Positions 1-10,035 of a stretch of 64,000 bases of DNA are shown piece after piece. Position 1 is the first letter of the stretch. Each line of letters opens with the position of its first letter. The notes under the pieces are model-generated. The model searched no databases, had not been told where the DNA came from, and saw only the letters and a list, made by a program, of their open reading frames with translations. The stretch is from Capronia americana (Eukaryota > Ascomycota > Eurotiomycetes > Chaetothyriales > Herpotrichiellaceae): the NCBI GenBank assembly GCA_016110215.1, contig JADWQD010000003.1, positions 2,294,001 through 2,358,000 of the forward strand, in the 5' to 3' direction. Both the position numbers and the translations under genes were made by a program.

Positions 1-1034
1 CTGGGCTCGCTGCTGGCGCCGTAGGGGGTGCCGCCCTGGCACATCGCCCGGATCAAGAGCGCCGTCGCTCCCGCAGCAGTAGCAGCAGCGACAACAATCG
101 ACGCACCCGACCTCCACTGGCAGCACTCGGCGACGACTCCGATCACTCGAGCTCCAGCAGGAACTCCAGAGAAAGCAGAAACAGCCGCGGCGGCAGATAC
201 AGTGATGCGCATGCCCATGTCTCCCAGCCGCCGCAGGAGACTGCGATCTCGCCGCAGCACAGCGATCTTTACGGCGTGCCCCTGGCACCGACGTCCCGCT
301 CGCGAACAAATAGTAGCGGCGGCCATGGCTCGGCTGGCCCTGGCGCCGCCGTGGCATTCACCCACGCGAACCGCCCGACTGTCCCGTCTCCGCTATCCAG
401 CGAAGTCCGTCCAGATACTCGTTCAGGCTACTCGCCTCCGCGAAGCAGCAGGGCCCGCCGCAGCACCAGCGGGGGATCACGATACTCGTTCCCCTACGAA
501 CCCATGGATTACGACTATGGCGCCTATCCCGTCTTCTCCGCGCCACACGCCGGGGCCGGGGCCGGCGCCTCAAGTGAAGGCTTCTTCCCTTCTCTTCCGT
601 CGTCATCATCATCATTACCACCACGACAACCAAATCTCACTGCCACCACTAACCCCCATCCGGACAAGGCCATCGTCGGCGACAACGGGTATCCCCACAT
701 GAACGTCCTCCGCCGCAAGAGCGGTGTTGAATACGATCTCGCCGCTGGGTCCCTAGGCGCGCAACCCCCCGACGAAGAACAATCCGAACTCGGCACGTCT
801 CGCGCTAACGCGCCGATGAAAAGTCGGACCGGCGACGACTCGACCTGGCGCGTGAGCGACGGTATGCCTAGCGGTTGGCAACGCGCGAGTATCGACAGCC
901 CGCGCACCAGTCGGGACCTAGGGCTTCGTGACTCGGGAGTCGGTATGAACGCCGGGGGGAGGAGACGGTTGAGGGCGAGTGATTTCGCTGGCAGAGACGA
1001 CGGGCCGTACCATGGGCTTGGGCAGGCTCTCTAG
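1..1034 (+). CDS. Arg/Ser-rich hypothetical protein, 3' end (5' part outside window)
   Basis: The frame is open from the window edge (first full codon at base 3) to a TAG at 1032-1034, so only the C-terminal ~343 residues are seen. It starts with a small-residue stretch (GLAAGAVGGAALAHR), a type seen in fungal proteins that alternate glycine-zipper-like segments with RS-rich linkers. Then come Arg/Ser-rich runs, Pro/Ser-rich low complexity and a basic C-terminus (GGRRRLRASDF). No catalytic motif is visible. The translation is biased and repetitive, as expected of a disordered tail, and no function can be assigned. The next gene is convergent, 549 bp away. Confidence 0.6.
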   Translation, partial: GLAAGAVGGAALAHRPDQERRRSRSSSSSDNNRRTRPPLAALGDDSDHSSSSRNSRESRNSRGGRYSDAHAHVSQPPQETAISPQHSDLYGVPLAPTSRSRTNSSGGHGSAGPGAAVAFTHANRPTVPSPLSSEVRPDTRSGYSPPRSSRARRSTSGGSRYSFPYEPMDYDYGAYPVFSAPHAGAGAGASSEGFFPSLPSSSSSLPPRQPNLTATTNPHPDKAIVGDNGYPHMNVLRRKSGVEYDLAAGSLGAQPPDEEQSELGTSRANAPMKSRTGDDSTWRVSDGMPSGWQRASIDSPRTSRDLGLRDSGVGMNAGGRRRLRASDFAGRDDGPYHGLGQAL

Positions 1035-1583
1035 ACGGCGATAGATGGAAGGAATTTGATGTTGATTGTGGTTTGCGTTTTGGATCTCAGCATGGTGTGT
1101 GCGGCAGCATTGTATTTGGTGCTCTGTAGCGGCCCTCATAAGGCCAATTGAATGCTTGAAATATCCAATATATGAAAACGAAACAATGCTACCAGTAGTT
1201 GTTCAGAACACCTGGAGTCATTGGACTGGGATCAAATGCAAATGCAAATGCAAATGCAATGCACAGTATTCTACGAATATGCCCCCCGCCGTAACCAACA
1301 CCGGCGCCGGGTGAGGTATCTGGCTGTCTTCGCCTTCACTGATCCCAGGCGCGCCTGTGTATTATGCACCTGTACATGCGGCGCAGAGATGCATAATGCC
1401 CCCCCTCCGTATCATGATGAAACAGTATTAGCCGAGTCTTTTGTCCGTGGTGTCTGAAGCCTGTGCTCCATATGGAATATGCATTTGAAAGGCCGGCCTC
1501 CACGGCCTCATGAGCGCCTGAGTAGCCTTCATGATGGTCGCCCAACGCAACCTCAAACATCATTGGTTTGAAATACCAATCCT
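1035..1583. other. Convergent intergenic region
   Basis: This is 3' sequence shared by the Arg/Ser-rich gene (+) and the sirtuin (-). It holds the hexamer microsatellite listed separately and nothing else I can support. Confidence 0.5.
1233..1260. repeat. (CAAATG)n microsatellite
   Basis: About four and a half tandem copies of the hexamer caaatg lie in the convergent intergenic region. Confidence 0.85.
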
Positions 1584-3428
1584 CTAATTTAATAACCTGA
1601 CCATATCCGAGGGAATCCTTCCCGTGGGCGAGACTGTATCGTTGTTGCGCCACTCCTCTCTGGCAGAAGCCGAAGGAGGCGTCTCTGGCGCAGGACTTGC
1701 TTCCACGCTTGAGAATTCTGACATGACGGCTGGAGCTGCTTCGTTTGCATCCCGCCGTGGTGACAGTGGCTCTGGTAGAGAGTGCTTGAAGCCGGTTTTG
1801 TTGACCTCAACAACGGGCTTCGTGACTCTGGCATTGATTACTCCTTGATTTGAAAGCTTGCCAGACGCCCTAATCTTCGTAACCTTGGGTTTCTTGTTGA
1901 GCGAGGTCTTCGGTTTAGCGTTCTTGTTCTTGTTCTCTTGGCCGTTGAGAAGATCCAAAAGCGACTTCCCCCTGCTGGCTGCATTTTTCACTGTTGCTTG
2001 CTTTGCAGAAGCCTCTTTGCTCCGCGCAGTCACGTTCAGTTTAATGCGAATGGGCGAGTGTGTGGAGGCTTTTGGCTCTTCTCCTCTCTTTGGGGGCTCA
2101 TCTCCGTTTTGGCTTCGCGGAGGAGTCATTGTGTTGATTTCTGCAGATGACAGCAGGCGCGGGGCCGCAGTCTCGCTCTTCTTCGGGGTGGGAGGTATCA
2201 GAACCTCGATCTCGCCCTGACTCGACCTGACTCTATCAAGATCGGCCTCAGTGTAGTTTTCAGCCCCGTCGGTGCGAGGATCGTCCCATTCCCTCAAACA
2301 TGCCAGTCGAGCAACTTCATCACTGTCGCCACTGACGATTAGATCCCAACAGTCCTCAAGATCCTTCCCAGGCGGTGCCGGCTCATGGTTAATCCAGACT
2401 GTGGTGCCCTCCCGTCTGTCTTTGACAATCTGACACATCTCACGGACTATGCGCCGTACTGCCGGAATCTTCATGCTGGTTCCAACCACAATCACACAGT
2501 CGGGTCTGGTTCGAAAATCTGCCGTGGTGACGGCGCCGATCGCCTCATCATCAGGATTATGCTCGTTGTAGAGAACGATTCGAGGACGTAACTTTCCAAC
2601 GCCATGACTTCGCTTGCCTGCATGCGTCGTCCTGAGCGCATCGGCCGCGACACACTGTGGGCAGAGAGGTGGAGAGGCTCCATCGAACAAATGCGCCTGG
2701 AAGTCGGAAATATGTCTACATTTCTGACACATCATTTTCTCTAGTCCACCGTGGAGCTGGATCGTCTTCGGCCAGGGCGCTTTATGACTGAGAGGTACTT
2801 GAGTGGCCAAGGGCGGCAAGGTTGATTCGAGTCCATCAACATTCTGAGTATACAGCCGCAGTAGCCGTCCTTCAACAGCCAGTCTGGCAAGGAAGCGGTG
2901 GAAGAGGGTTGGCTTGGCATTGTCGGCCATCTTGGAGAGCTTCCGCACCATTTTGTGGAATTCTGCAGTTGAGTAGTCGTCCTTGTAGACGGAGGCATCG
3001 AATAGCATCTTGCCTGAGCTCTTCAATTTGTGTTCGCCTCTCAAGCTCTTAAACAGGCCATGGGAGGACCTGAAGTCGGGTATACCAGCTGAAACAGATA
3101 TGCCAGCCCCTGCCACGACTACAATCTTTCTCCGGTTTCGCACAGCTTTGAGAAGGGTATCGAGAGCCTCTCTGTGGTCATACTCGGACTGCGCCGTGTC
3201 TGAAGTCAGGTCCAGATACTGGGTTGTGCGGATTTTTGGCTCGATCTTCCGGCGCTTTCGTGGGCGAGGCATTTCGTCACCGGCATGCTGGGAGGACGGT
3301 GGGGTGACGACTTGAAAGCCGGGAGGTAGCGTTGGCGAAGCTGGGGGAGAGCTGAGAGGAGAGCTAAGAGGGGAGCTGGGAATTGAGCTCAAGGGCGACG
3401 AAAGCTCCGACACTTGGTCGAATTCCAT
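1584..3428 (-). CDS. HST4: Sir2-family NAD-dependent deacetylase, Hst3/Hst4 type
   Basis: This is an intronless 614-residue ORF starting at an ATG (3426-3428). Family knowledge: class I sirtuins remove acetyl groups using NAD+, and fungal Hst3/Hst4 act on histone H3 K56ac in the nucleus. Seen: a Ser/Pro-rich N-terminus, a basic NLS-like RPRKRRK near residues 55-61, the NAD-binding GAGISVSAGIPDFRS from 107, TQNVDG at 194-199, the catalytic His in LHG at 226, and a zinc ribbon formed by Cys 234, 237, 256 and 259. The Rossmann part ends near GTSMKIPAVRR. The last ~250 residues are Lys/Ser/Pro-rich and look disordered. The extensions on both sides and the nuclear signal fit Hst3/Hst4 rather than cytosolic Hst2. 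The exact paralogue (HST3 or HST4) is not certain. Confidence 0.9.
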   Translation of the reverse strand: MEFDQVSELSSPLSSIPSSPLSSPLSSPPASPTLPPGFQVVTPPSSQHAGDEMPRPRKRRKIEPKIRTTQYLDLTSDTAQSEYDHREALDTLLKAVRNRRKIVVVAGAGISVSAGIPDFRSSHGLFKSLRGEHKLKSSGKMLFDASVYKDDYSTAEFHKMVRKLSKMADNAKPTLFHRFLARLAVEGRLLRLYTQNVDGLESTLPPLATQVPLSHKAPWPKTIQLHGGLEKMMCQKCRHISDFQAHLFDGASPPLCPQCVAADALRTTHAGKRSHGVGKLRPRIVLYNEHNPDDEAIGAVTTADFRTRPDCVIVVGTSMKIPAVRRIVREMCQIVKDRREGTTVWINHEPAPPGKDLEDCWDLIVSGDSDEVARLACLREWDDPRTDGAENYTEADLDRVRSSQGEIEVLIPPTPKKSETAAPRLLSSAEINTMTPPRSQNGDEPPKRGEEPKASTHSPIRIKLNVTARSKEASAKQATVKNAASRGKSLLDLLNGQENKNKNAKPKTSLNKKPKVTKIRASGKLSNQGVINARVTKPVVEVNKTGFKHSLPEPLSPRRDANEAAPAVMSEFSSVEASPAPETPPSASAREEWRNNDTVSPTGRIPSDMVRLLN

Positions 3429-4637
3429 CGTGGTTGCAGCTGAGTGACCGGTGAGGTTGAGGGGACGAGAGATTTATCGCATGACGGGAAGGAGCTACCC
3501 ATCCAGCAAGGGGGTGTCGCGTCGACTCTGAATTATCTATGTGACAATGAATTGCGCTTTGCGGCTTGTCGTCCACAACTCACTAAAGGACGTCAGGTGA
3601 GGAACAAGTGAAGTGGTCGCAAAGGATCGTTTGTTGTGAGGGTGAGCTGAGGGTCAGGCGCGGGAGAGGCGCAGTTTGGGAGTCGATGATGAGGCTGGCC
3701 GAGCAGACGAACCCGGACAGGGAAGAGGGTGAATGAGGCGAGAGGACGGGGGCCATCCCAAGCAGAAGCGTCAGCGGCGGGCGGCTGTTTGCAGCGATCG
3801 AAACGCCAAAACTCGGTCGCATGCTGCAAAACACACACAGCGGGTAGGAATGCTGGGGGAGCCCACTAACTAGCGATTGGCTGGCCGTGATTTGGGAGCA
3901 CCCATTAGGTGCTGGGTCCTCCGTGTTCCGTCCTGGGTACTGCGTTATTCCAGTACCTGGCAGATCTCTGCAGGCGCCCAACCAGCGCCTCACGACGGTG
4001 AGACAGTACATATCAGCATACCTCGTGTGACAGACGCCACAGTTACGATTCACACAGCAGATGAGCGTCTATCTTTATCCTACCCATGCTTTATCATTGT
4101 GCACGTGAAGCAGAGGCAAAACACCACCACTCGGTACCAGAGGGTGCGACGACATCATCCCCGATCCTGTTTCCCCGGCTACCGCCTGAAGCGGCCCACG
4201 GCGACCACTGTGGCTTGTGCGTCGTTAGGCAGGGGCTTGCCCACACGCTGCTTTTAGGTCCGTCTTGGGGCTCGTACACGAGCCGCCTGTTTCAGCCTTT
4301 CGTTTGTGCAGGTTCTGACGTTGGAAAATGGACGAAGAGTCTTCCTGTTAGCAGTTTGCTTCAACATCAACTCTGTTTACAAGGTCGCGTGTTCTTCTGC
4401 TGAAATCTGAGTATCCTATTTCCCCTCGCGCCAGGCCCTGATAAAAGCCTATGGCGCAGCCAAGACTCATTGATTGACTGTTAAGCATCCATCCACCTAC
4501 CAATATATAGTATTTATTACTCAGGCATAACGGCCCCTTGGGGAACATTTGAGTGGGACGGTATGGAAAACTTCAGCGTGTTCAGCTCGTAGTACGGGTA
4601 CGCGTGGAGAGTTATCTCGGTGCACCACCTGGACCGG
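3429..4637. promoter_or_regulatory. Divergent intergenic region between sirtuin and MED16
   Basis: This 1.2-kb stretch separates the two divergent starts and should hold both promoters and 5' leaders. A minus-strand frame at 3583-4053 has a Cys/Pro/Ser-rich translation with no motif and is probably chance. An AT-rich stretch (atatatagtatttattactc, 4503-4522) lies about 120 bp upstream of the MED16 ATG. Confidence 0.45.
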
Positions 4638-7439
4638 ATGGATCAAGATCCGGCTGACGACTTCGCGTCCGAGTCGTTCTTCGACCAGAACTCGCTCCAA
4701 CAACAAATTCAACAGATCGATGCTGCCGCCGATTTGGACGATGCCGAGCTTAACGGTACGGTTCCAAGCGTCGCCCTGCCTCCGAACGCAGCTGTCGTCG
4801 AACAACTTTCCCGCAAATGGTACAGTGGTTGTCTGGAACGGACCGCGTGGTCAAGACATGGCCACCTCGCCACTATCTCCGAAGACGGGTCGACCGTCTA
4901 TCTGGAATGTCTGCGGTATGACCACGGGTCCAGATCCTGGGATCTCCACGAGAGACACTCCTTGACAACGGTCTTCGAAGAAGCAATTAGTCTGAGCTGG
5001 AGCGCGACCGGAGGTGAGCTTGCCGTGGTAGACATCAAGGGACGCGTTTGGATATATCACGTGGCTCTGACCGCCATCAATCGTCTCAATCTCGCTCGGC
5101 AGGGCGCTATCGATGAAGGCGATGACTATTCACAGCCAATCGGCATGACCTGGCTGAACCAGGACAGGCAGGAAAGACCAAGAAATGTGGTCACTCAGGC
5201 TTCAAAGGGCGAAACACGATGGGAACACGCAAATGCTAGGGCTAAACCTCTCGGGACATACTGGCCCAGAGCCGTCCTGCTCGTCCACCGCAATGGCCTG
5301 ATAACACTCTGCTTTCAACGACGTGACGGACAGTACTTGAAGATCACCAAACCACTGACGCCGCGAGATGGAGTCTTATACACTCACGCCAGCTTCGCCC
5401 CTACAGTAGAAGGGAAGATGCTGATTGCTATACACTCCTACCAAAGGGTCATATCAGTCTATTTTCTCGCTGTTGACTGGACAGAAGTCAACCAAGGTCT
5501 CGAGGGGCTTCCTGTCTTAACTATCGACCCGGTCTCCAGCAAAGTGTCATCTCAGCCATCTGGTTCGGCTGCTGTGCCTGACGCCTACGACCCCGAGTCT
5601 TGGCTACTGAGTCACCTGAAGGTGGTTCAGACTTCGGACGTAGAGAAAGCCGTCCAAACGCCTCCGACAATACTTGCGGTATTTACTGGTGTCAACAGAA
5701 CTGTCAGCATTCCAGACGCCGGCTTCTTAGTCTCCAGTCTGATCAAGAGGTGGGCGGTGAACTCAGTTGAAACAAAACTACATCCTCTTTTTGACGCCCT
5801 TCCTTCTACAGGCTCTGCTGCGGCAGCACCGAAACCAGTTTATACCCTGCAGGAACAGCCGGCCAAGGAAGAGCAGGTAATTACCACGGTGCATCGCGTC
5901 GACGGTGTCCAGACGCTTGCCATCACCACGCTAGAGAACAGGACGGATTTTCTCGGCTCAGAAGATCTGTCACCGATGTCCTACGCCGCCTCAGCGCAGG
6001 AAACAACCTGTATGTCACAATCCGGGTTTGCCTTTCCTTACACGCAAGTTATCCTTGATCCAAGTTTTTCTCCCGGCGCTTGCGTGAGAGCAGACCTCGC
6101 AGCGAACGACAAAACCCAGCTCGCCGTCATGGAATATCAACTAGATCAGACTCAAATACAACAACCACTAGATCCTCACATTGATGCTGCGATCGCATCC
6201 CTCAACCTCACTTTTGCGCGGGCTTGCTGGTCCAATGCCACTATTGACGATATCCTCATGTGTGCCTCGCGCACAATTCCACCAGCCCTGGTCCCTACAA
6301 TGATTTCAAGCGTCTACCGCACGCTCTTCCGTGACGGCGAATTCGTGCATGAAAAGACGCCCGGTTCGGAACTCGAACATATGTTCCACAAACAGGTCTT
6401 GGCCAAAGTGTTCTCTTACCATGCGAGCCTGGCATCGACCTGCTCGCACCTTGCGTCCACGGCGCCGACCGAGGCGAGAACTGGCGGATGGACATTAAGC
6501 GCCCAGTGGGCGTGGATAGTCAACAACGTTCGACAGACTACCACATTGTTGATCATGAATCTCAGAGACATACAGAATGTCGCCATTGTCGTCAGCCAGG
6601 ATTTCACCGAGATGTTGTGCGCAAACCTCAGATGGGGTCTGTCACTTATCAGATTTATCTTCAATGCTGTCTTGGAAGTGGGCGACCGAGAAAGTAATCC
6701 GGACATGTTCGACGAGAAGGACCGCGGAAGACTTGGTGATACGCATGGCAATGGAAGTCAGGGCCTCGTCGCACTACTCTTGAATTGCCACGCCTCACGC
6801 ATCTTCCTCATCGCATTTGTGCGAGCAGTCAGGACGTATGCCAAGGTCACGGAGCCAAAGTCACAACACCAGTTGCAGTTATTGCAGTGCATTCAACAAC
6901 AGACAAACGGTAAAGGTCTGTCTTTCGGAGCCATAGAGGCGCTTCTCGAATACAGGTGGTCGGCGGCGGGTGACGTCGAGGGCGATATCGCAGCCACGGC
7001 AGTCCGACAACTGGACATGATGGCTACAGGCATCGTCCACGAGTCGTATCAGCCGACGATCAAGACTCTCCTCAGCAAATTGATCAACAGTCCTTCAGGA
7101 CTGCGAGCTAACAAGTTGATCGATCGACTCAAACTGTTTGTTGACCACGTCGACCTGGAATACATCTTCTTGAATCAGGATATCCTTGGTCATCAGCGGG
7201 ATGGCCAGTCTACGGATGTGATTTACGATGTTCTTCGAAAACGGCCGATCACGAAGGGCACGACAGAGCCACATGGCGGAAGTCAACCAATGGTCAGGAG
7301 ATGCATCAGATGTGGCAGTTTCAGCGAGGATGTCGTTGTACCGCCCAAAGAATGGCCACGGCAGGTTGCTATGTCCTTGGCGAGATGTGTCTGTGACGGA
7401 AACTGGGTGCTTGAGCCTTGGGAGAAAGCTCGTAAGTGA
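4638..7439 (+). CDS. MED16: Mediator complex subunit 16 (Sin4)
   Basis: This is an intronless 933-residue ORF. The ATG at 4638 (MDQDPADDF) is the first ATG of the frame; the few in-frame codons upstream contain none. Med16 is a tail-module subunit of Mediator that links activators to RNA polymerase II. Seen: an N-terminal WD40/beta-propeller-like half with spaced strands such as ATISEDGSTVYLE, LSWSATGGELAVVDIKGRVW and LLVHRNGLITLCF; a helical C-terminal half; and the conserved C-terminal Cys block with CIRCGSFSEDV, a Trp, and RCVCDGNWVLEP. The length fits filamentous-fungal Med16. It is divergent from the sirtuin and convergent with RPL35. Confidence 0.88.
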   Translation: MDQDPADDFASESFFDQNSLQQQIQQIDAAADLDDAELNGTVPSVALPPNAAVVEQLSRKWYSGCLERTAWSRHGHLATISEDGSTVYLECLRYDHGSRSWDLHERHSLTTVFEEAISLSWSATGGELAVVDIKGRVWIYHVALTAINRLNLARQGAIDEGDDYSQPIGMTWLNQDRQERPRNVVTQASKGETRWEHANARAKPLGTYWPRAVLLVHRNGLITLCFQRRDGQYLKITKPLTPRDGVLYTHASFAPTVEGKMLIAIHSYQRVISVYFLAVDWTEVNQGLEGLPVLTIDPVSSKVSSQPSGSAAVPDAYDPESWLLSHLKVVQTSDVEKAVQTPPTILAVFTGVNRTVSIPDAGFLVSSLIKRWAVNSVETKLHPLFDALPSTGSAAAAPKPVYTLQEQPAKEEQVITTVHRVDGVQTLAITTLENRTDFLGSEDLSPMSYAASAQETTCMSQSGFAFPYTQVILDPSFSPGACVRADLAANDKTQLAVMEYQLDQTQIQQPLDPHIDAAIASLNLTFARACWSNATIDDILMCASRTIPPALVPTMISSVYRTLFRDGEFVHEKTPGSELEHMFHKQVLAKVFSYHASLASTCSHLASTAPTEARTGGWTLSAQWAWIVNNVRQTTTLLIMNLRDIQNVAIVVSQDFTEMLCANLRWGLSLIRFIFNAVLEVGDRESNPDMFDEKDRGRLGDTHGNGSQGLVALLLNCHASRIFLIAFVRAVRTYAKVTEPKSQHQLQLLQCIQQQTNGKGLSFGAIEALLEYRWSAAGDVEGDIAATAVRQLDMMATGIVHESYQPTIKTLLSKLINSPSGLRANKLIDRLKLFVDHVDLEYIFLNQDILGHQRDGQSTDVIYDVLRKRPITKGTTEPHGGSQPMVRRCIRCGSFSEDVVVPPKEWPRQVAMSLARCVCDGNWVLEPWEKARK

Positions 7440-7792
7440 TGCGACACGCTTTGAATGAGTAGCTCTTAGATGGTATGTTAGCACGGAACCCAACACCCAG
7501 ACATGCAATATGCGATTTGCGAAAGGCTTCGCTCAAGTAGTTGAACTGTTCTTGTTTCTTGATTCGCAGGGCGCCGAAGGACATTTGCCTTTGGCGGTCG
7601 CGACTTGCCATGTTCATTTCACACGTATGCGACTGCATCAGAAGCCCGGGTCCTTCCCAGTGTTGATGTCAGTCTCCCCTTGCTTGCCCTTGAAAGGTTA
7701 TGAAGATGCCGTTGCCTCATCTCTAATCCGCAATTTCGCACCCATCGCTCATGGCCCGCGCACATTCGCCCGACGCTCACTCCTTGACAACC
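7440..7792. other. Convergent intergenic region MED16/RPL35
   Basis: This 353-bp stretch holds the 3' flanks of two convergent genes. No coding or RNA feature is visible. Confidence 0.4.
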
Positions 7793-8360
7793 CTACTCCG
7801 CCTTAACAGCATACTTCCTAGCCGGGAAATGTGTCTGCTTCTTCTTCTGCTTCTCGGTCACTCTAGAAGCGTCTTTCTTCGACAGTCGACGACGGATCGC
7901 GCGGGTCAACTTTGGGCGTAGATCAAGGGGGAGGTACTTTTTCTTAGCGTAGAAAAGACGAAGTTGGTGTCGTTGGTTGGCGTTGATAACAGTCAGAGTG
8001 CGGGCAACGGATTTGCGGAGGTCGTGTCTACATGGCCACTTGGTTAGATCCTTCTAAAACTGCGTTTGTATGCCGAACAGGTTGAGCGGGTTGTGAGGCG
8101 CCGGTCCGAAACGTACATTCTTGTCAACTTCGACGAGGCACCACCTGCGATCTTCTGCACGCGCAACTGGCCCAGTTCCGTCTTGAGCTCATCGAGTTGT
8201 TTCTTCAAGTCATCCTTGCCCTTGCCCCAGAGCTGGCCTGGTTTCACACGAGCACTGTTCGACGACTAGAAACATTGTCGTCAGCGATCAATTCTTCGTG
8301 CAACGCAAAGTCGAGGTAACAATTGCTTGGCCGATGGGATCTGGAGTAGGCGCATACCAT
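7793..8360 (-). CDS. RPL35: 60S ribosomal protein L35 (uL29)
   Basis: There are three exons on the minus strand: 8358-8360 (the ATG alone), 8117-8265 and 7793-8027. The introns are 8266-8357 (GTATGC..CTAG) and 8028-8116 (GTACGT..TAG). The spliced product has 128 residues and begins MSSNSARVKPGQLWGKGK. It is a component of the large ribosomal subunit near the exit tunnel. The family pattern is clear: QLWGKGKDDLKKQLDELK, LGQLRVQKIAGGASSKLTRI, then HDLRKSVARTLTVINANQR, FYAKKKYLPLDLRPKLTRA and a Lys-rich C-terminus ending RKYAVKAE. The intron placed directly after the start codon was chosen because it gives the expected Met-Ser-Ser N-terminus and a consensus donor; no other in-frame ATG gives a family-like start. 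It is divergent from GOS1. Confidence 0.93.
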
Positions 8361-8717
8361 CTTCGCTGCTGTGTGATGTTGTCGATGTCAAGAAACGTGT
8401 GGGAATTGAGGTTGAACGTCGTTGTCGATATTGCTTGTCGAATCTGCGGTCTCAGAAATTGTTTGTGGAAGTGCCAAGAGTTACGCTTCTGTGATTGGCT
8501 GCGGACCAAACCGTCTTGGCATAGCTGGGCCTCTCTCAGCCTCGCTGGGGCAGGTCAGGACACCTTGATCGTCAAAGTGGAACGGACAACCGAATTGAAT
8601 CATAAATCAATCTTGGCCGTGCCAGATCATGAGGGTAAATACCTTGACGGGTTTCGCATATCTACCCGTGTAGTTTCAGAAAGCCAGCCACATTTCCGTC
8701 AATCAACGACCGCCGCG
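8361..8717. promoter_or_regulatory. Divergent promoter RPL35/GOS1
   Basis: 357 bp separate the two divergent start codons. No separate gene is seen, and both promoters and 5' leaders must lie here. Confidence 0.5.
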
Positions 8718-9512
8718 ATGGCAACTGGCACGGGGTGGGCCCAGTTGCGCCAGCAGATCAGGACGCTTGAGAGTCAGGTACATTGCCAGCCGGGCCTCGG
8801 ACACTGCTGCTGGGGCTGACAAAACTTGCAAGACCGAAGCGCTATTTCACACCTACTCACAATACGCCGCAAGCTCGAAACTCCCTCCCAAACCATCTGA
8901 CGAAGAACAAAGGAACGAAGCAGAGATCCAAGAATTGCTAGAGAAGGTTAGAGGCGAAAGACTGCTCTCGTGCATCAAAATGTATGCGCTAACATGTTGC
9001 GTATATAGCGCGAAGGACTAATATCACAACTTTCTCGCCTCCTCGATTCCGAGTCCGCCCTCAGTACGTCCTCCCTGAAGCACAACAACCTCTCCCGGCA
9101 CCGTGAGGTCCTGAACGAGCACCGCCAGGAACTCCGCCGATTAAGGTCGTCTATCTCTGAAGCCCGCGATCGTCAGCACCTGCTTGCAAATGTCCGTTCC
9201 GATATCGACTCGTTCCGTACGAACAACCCAGCCGAAGCTGAGGCGGAGTACATGCTTCAAGAACGCACGCGGCTCGATCAAAGTCACAGTGTGATCGACG
9301 GAGTGCTCTCACAAGCGTATGCGATCAATGAGAATTTTGGCATTCAAAGAGAGACATTATCGAGTATTAATCGCCGGATCACGGGTGCTGCGGCGCAGAT
9401 ACCTGGCGTCAATGGCTTGATTCAGCGGATCGGGTCGAAAAGACGGAGGGATGGCATCATCCTGGGAAGTTTCATTGCATTTTGTTGCTTGATGCTGCTT
9501 TACTTCAGTTGA
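8718..9512 (+). CDS. GOS1: Golgi Qb-SNARE Gos1 (GS28)
   Basis: There are three exons: 8718-8777, 8833-8946 and 9009-9512. The introns (8778-8832 and 8947-9008) have GT..AG ends and branch-like gctgac/gctaac. The spliced product has 225 residues beginning MATGTGWAQLRQQIR. Gos1 is a v/t-SNARE acting in ER-Golgi and intra-Golgi traffic. Seen: the N-terminal LRQQIRTLESQ..TEALFHTYSQYA signature of the family, a central coiled-coil regulatory region, the SNARE motif around LDQSHSVIDGVLSQAYAINE through SSINRRITGAAAQIPGVN, and a C-terminal tail anchor (GIILGSFIAFCCLMLLYF) preceded by KRRRDG. Every exon joins in phase 0. Length and order match the family. Confidence 0.92.
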
Positions 9513-9675
9513 TCGACGAGAATGGCCAAATCAGCAGCTCAACAAATGGCTAACGGTCGCTGATGCTGGCACTGCATGACAGTTTGATGTAAGAGCATGT
9601 CTAGGTCGGGGGCTTTCTGAGCGTCTGGGAAACGGCGTCCATGCAGTCCGATTCGGTACGGTCTGCGGTACATTG

Positions 9676-10035
9676 TCATCCCGGCGAGAAGCATATCATA
9701 GTGCGCAAGACGGCCAGCCCGCTGGGAGCGAGGGGGATCTCAAAACCAACGTTGGGGTACTCAGGATCAGACTCAGGGAAGACGGATGCGTCGCGGAAGC
9801 ATGCTTGCATCTACTCTACCGGAGACGTCGACCCTAGCGTCCCACGGACCGATACCTCTTTGCGAGGGACGCTATCTCACATGAGCTTCGATCCATCTGA
9901 TGCAAATCCCTTCCACTGCACCCAGAACGGGAGCAGATACAAATCCGGCCTCTCGCCACAGTGCACAATCCTTGATATCGCCAAATCCACAACAGAGATC
10001 GATAAGGCACAGACCGAGGCCGTACGAACCGACAT
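9676..10035 (-). pseudogene. Possible decayed coding remnant (weak)
   Basis: One minus-strand frame starts at ATG 10035 and is interrupted by three stops (TGA at 9877-9879, TAG at 9811-9813, TGA at 9676-9678) with no frame shift between them. The segments read like protein: RPDLYLLPFWVQWKGFASDG, then DSVPRKEVSVRGTLGS, then FPNVGFEIP-type text (PEYPNVGFEIPLAPSGLAVL). Each stop is one C-to-T step from a Gln or Arg codon, as expected if a gene decayed by cytosine mutation. I do not recognise the family, and chance is a real alternative. Confidence 0.2.

Noticed and set aside
3583..4053. 156-codon minus-strand frame in the sirtuin/MED16 promoter
   Set aside because: There is no motif, and it lies in a region needed as promoter for two genes.
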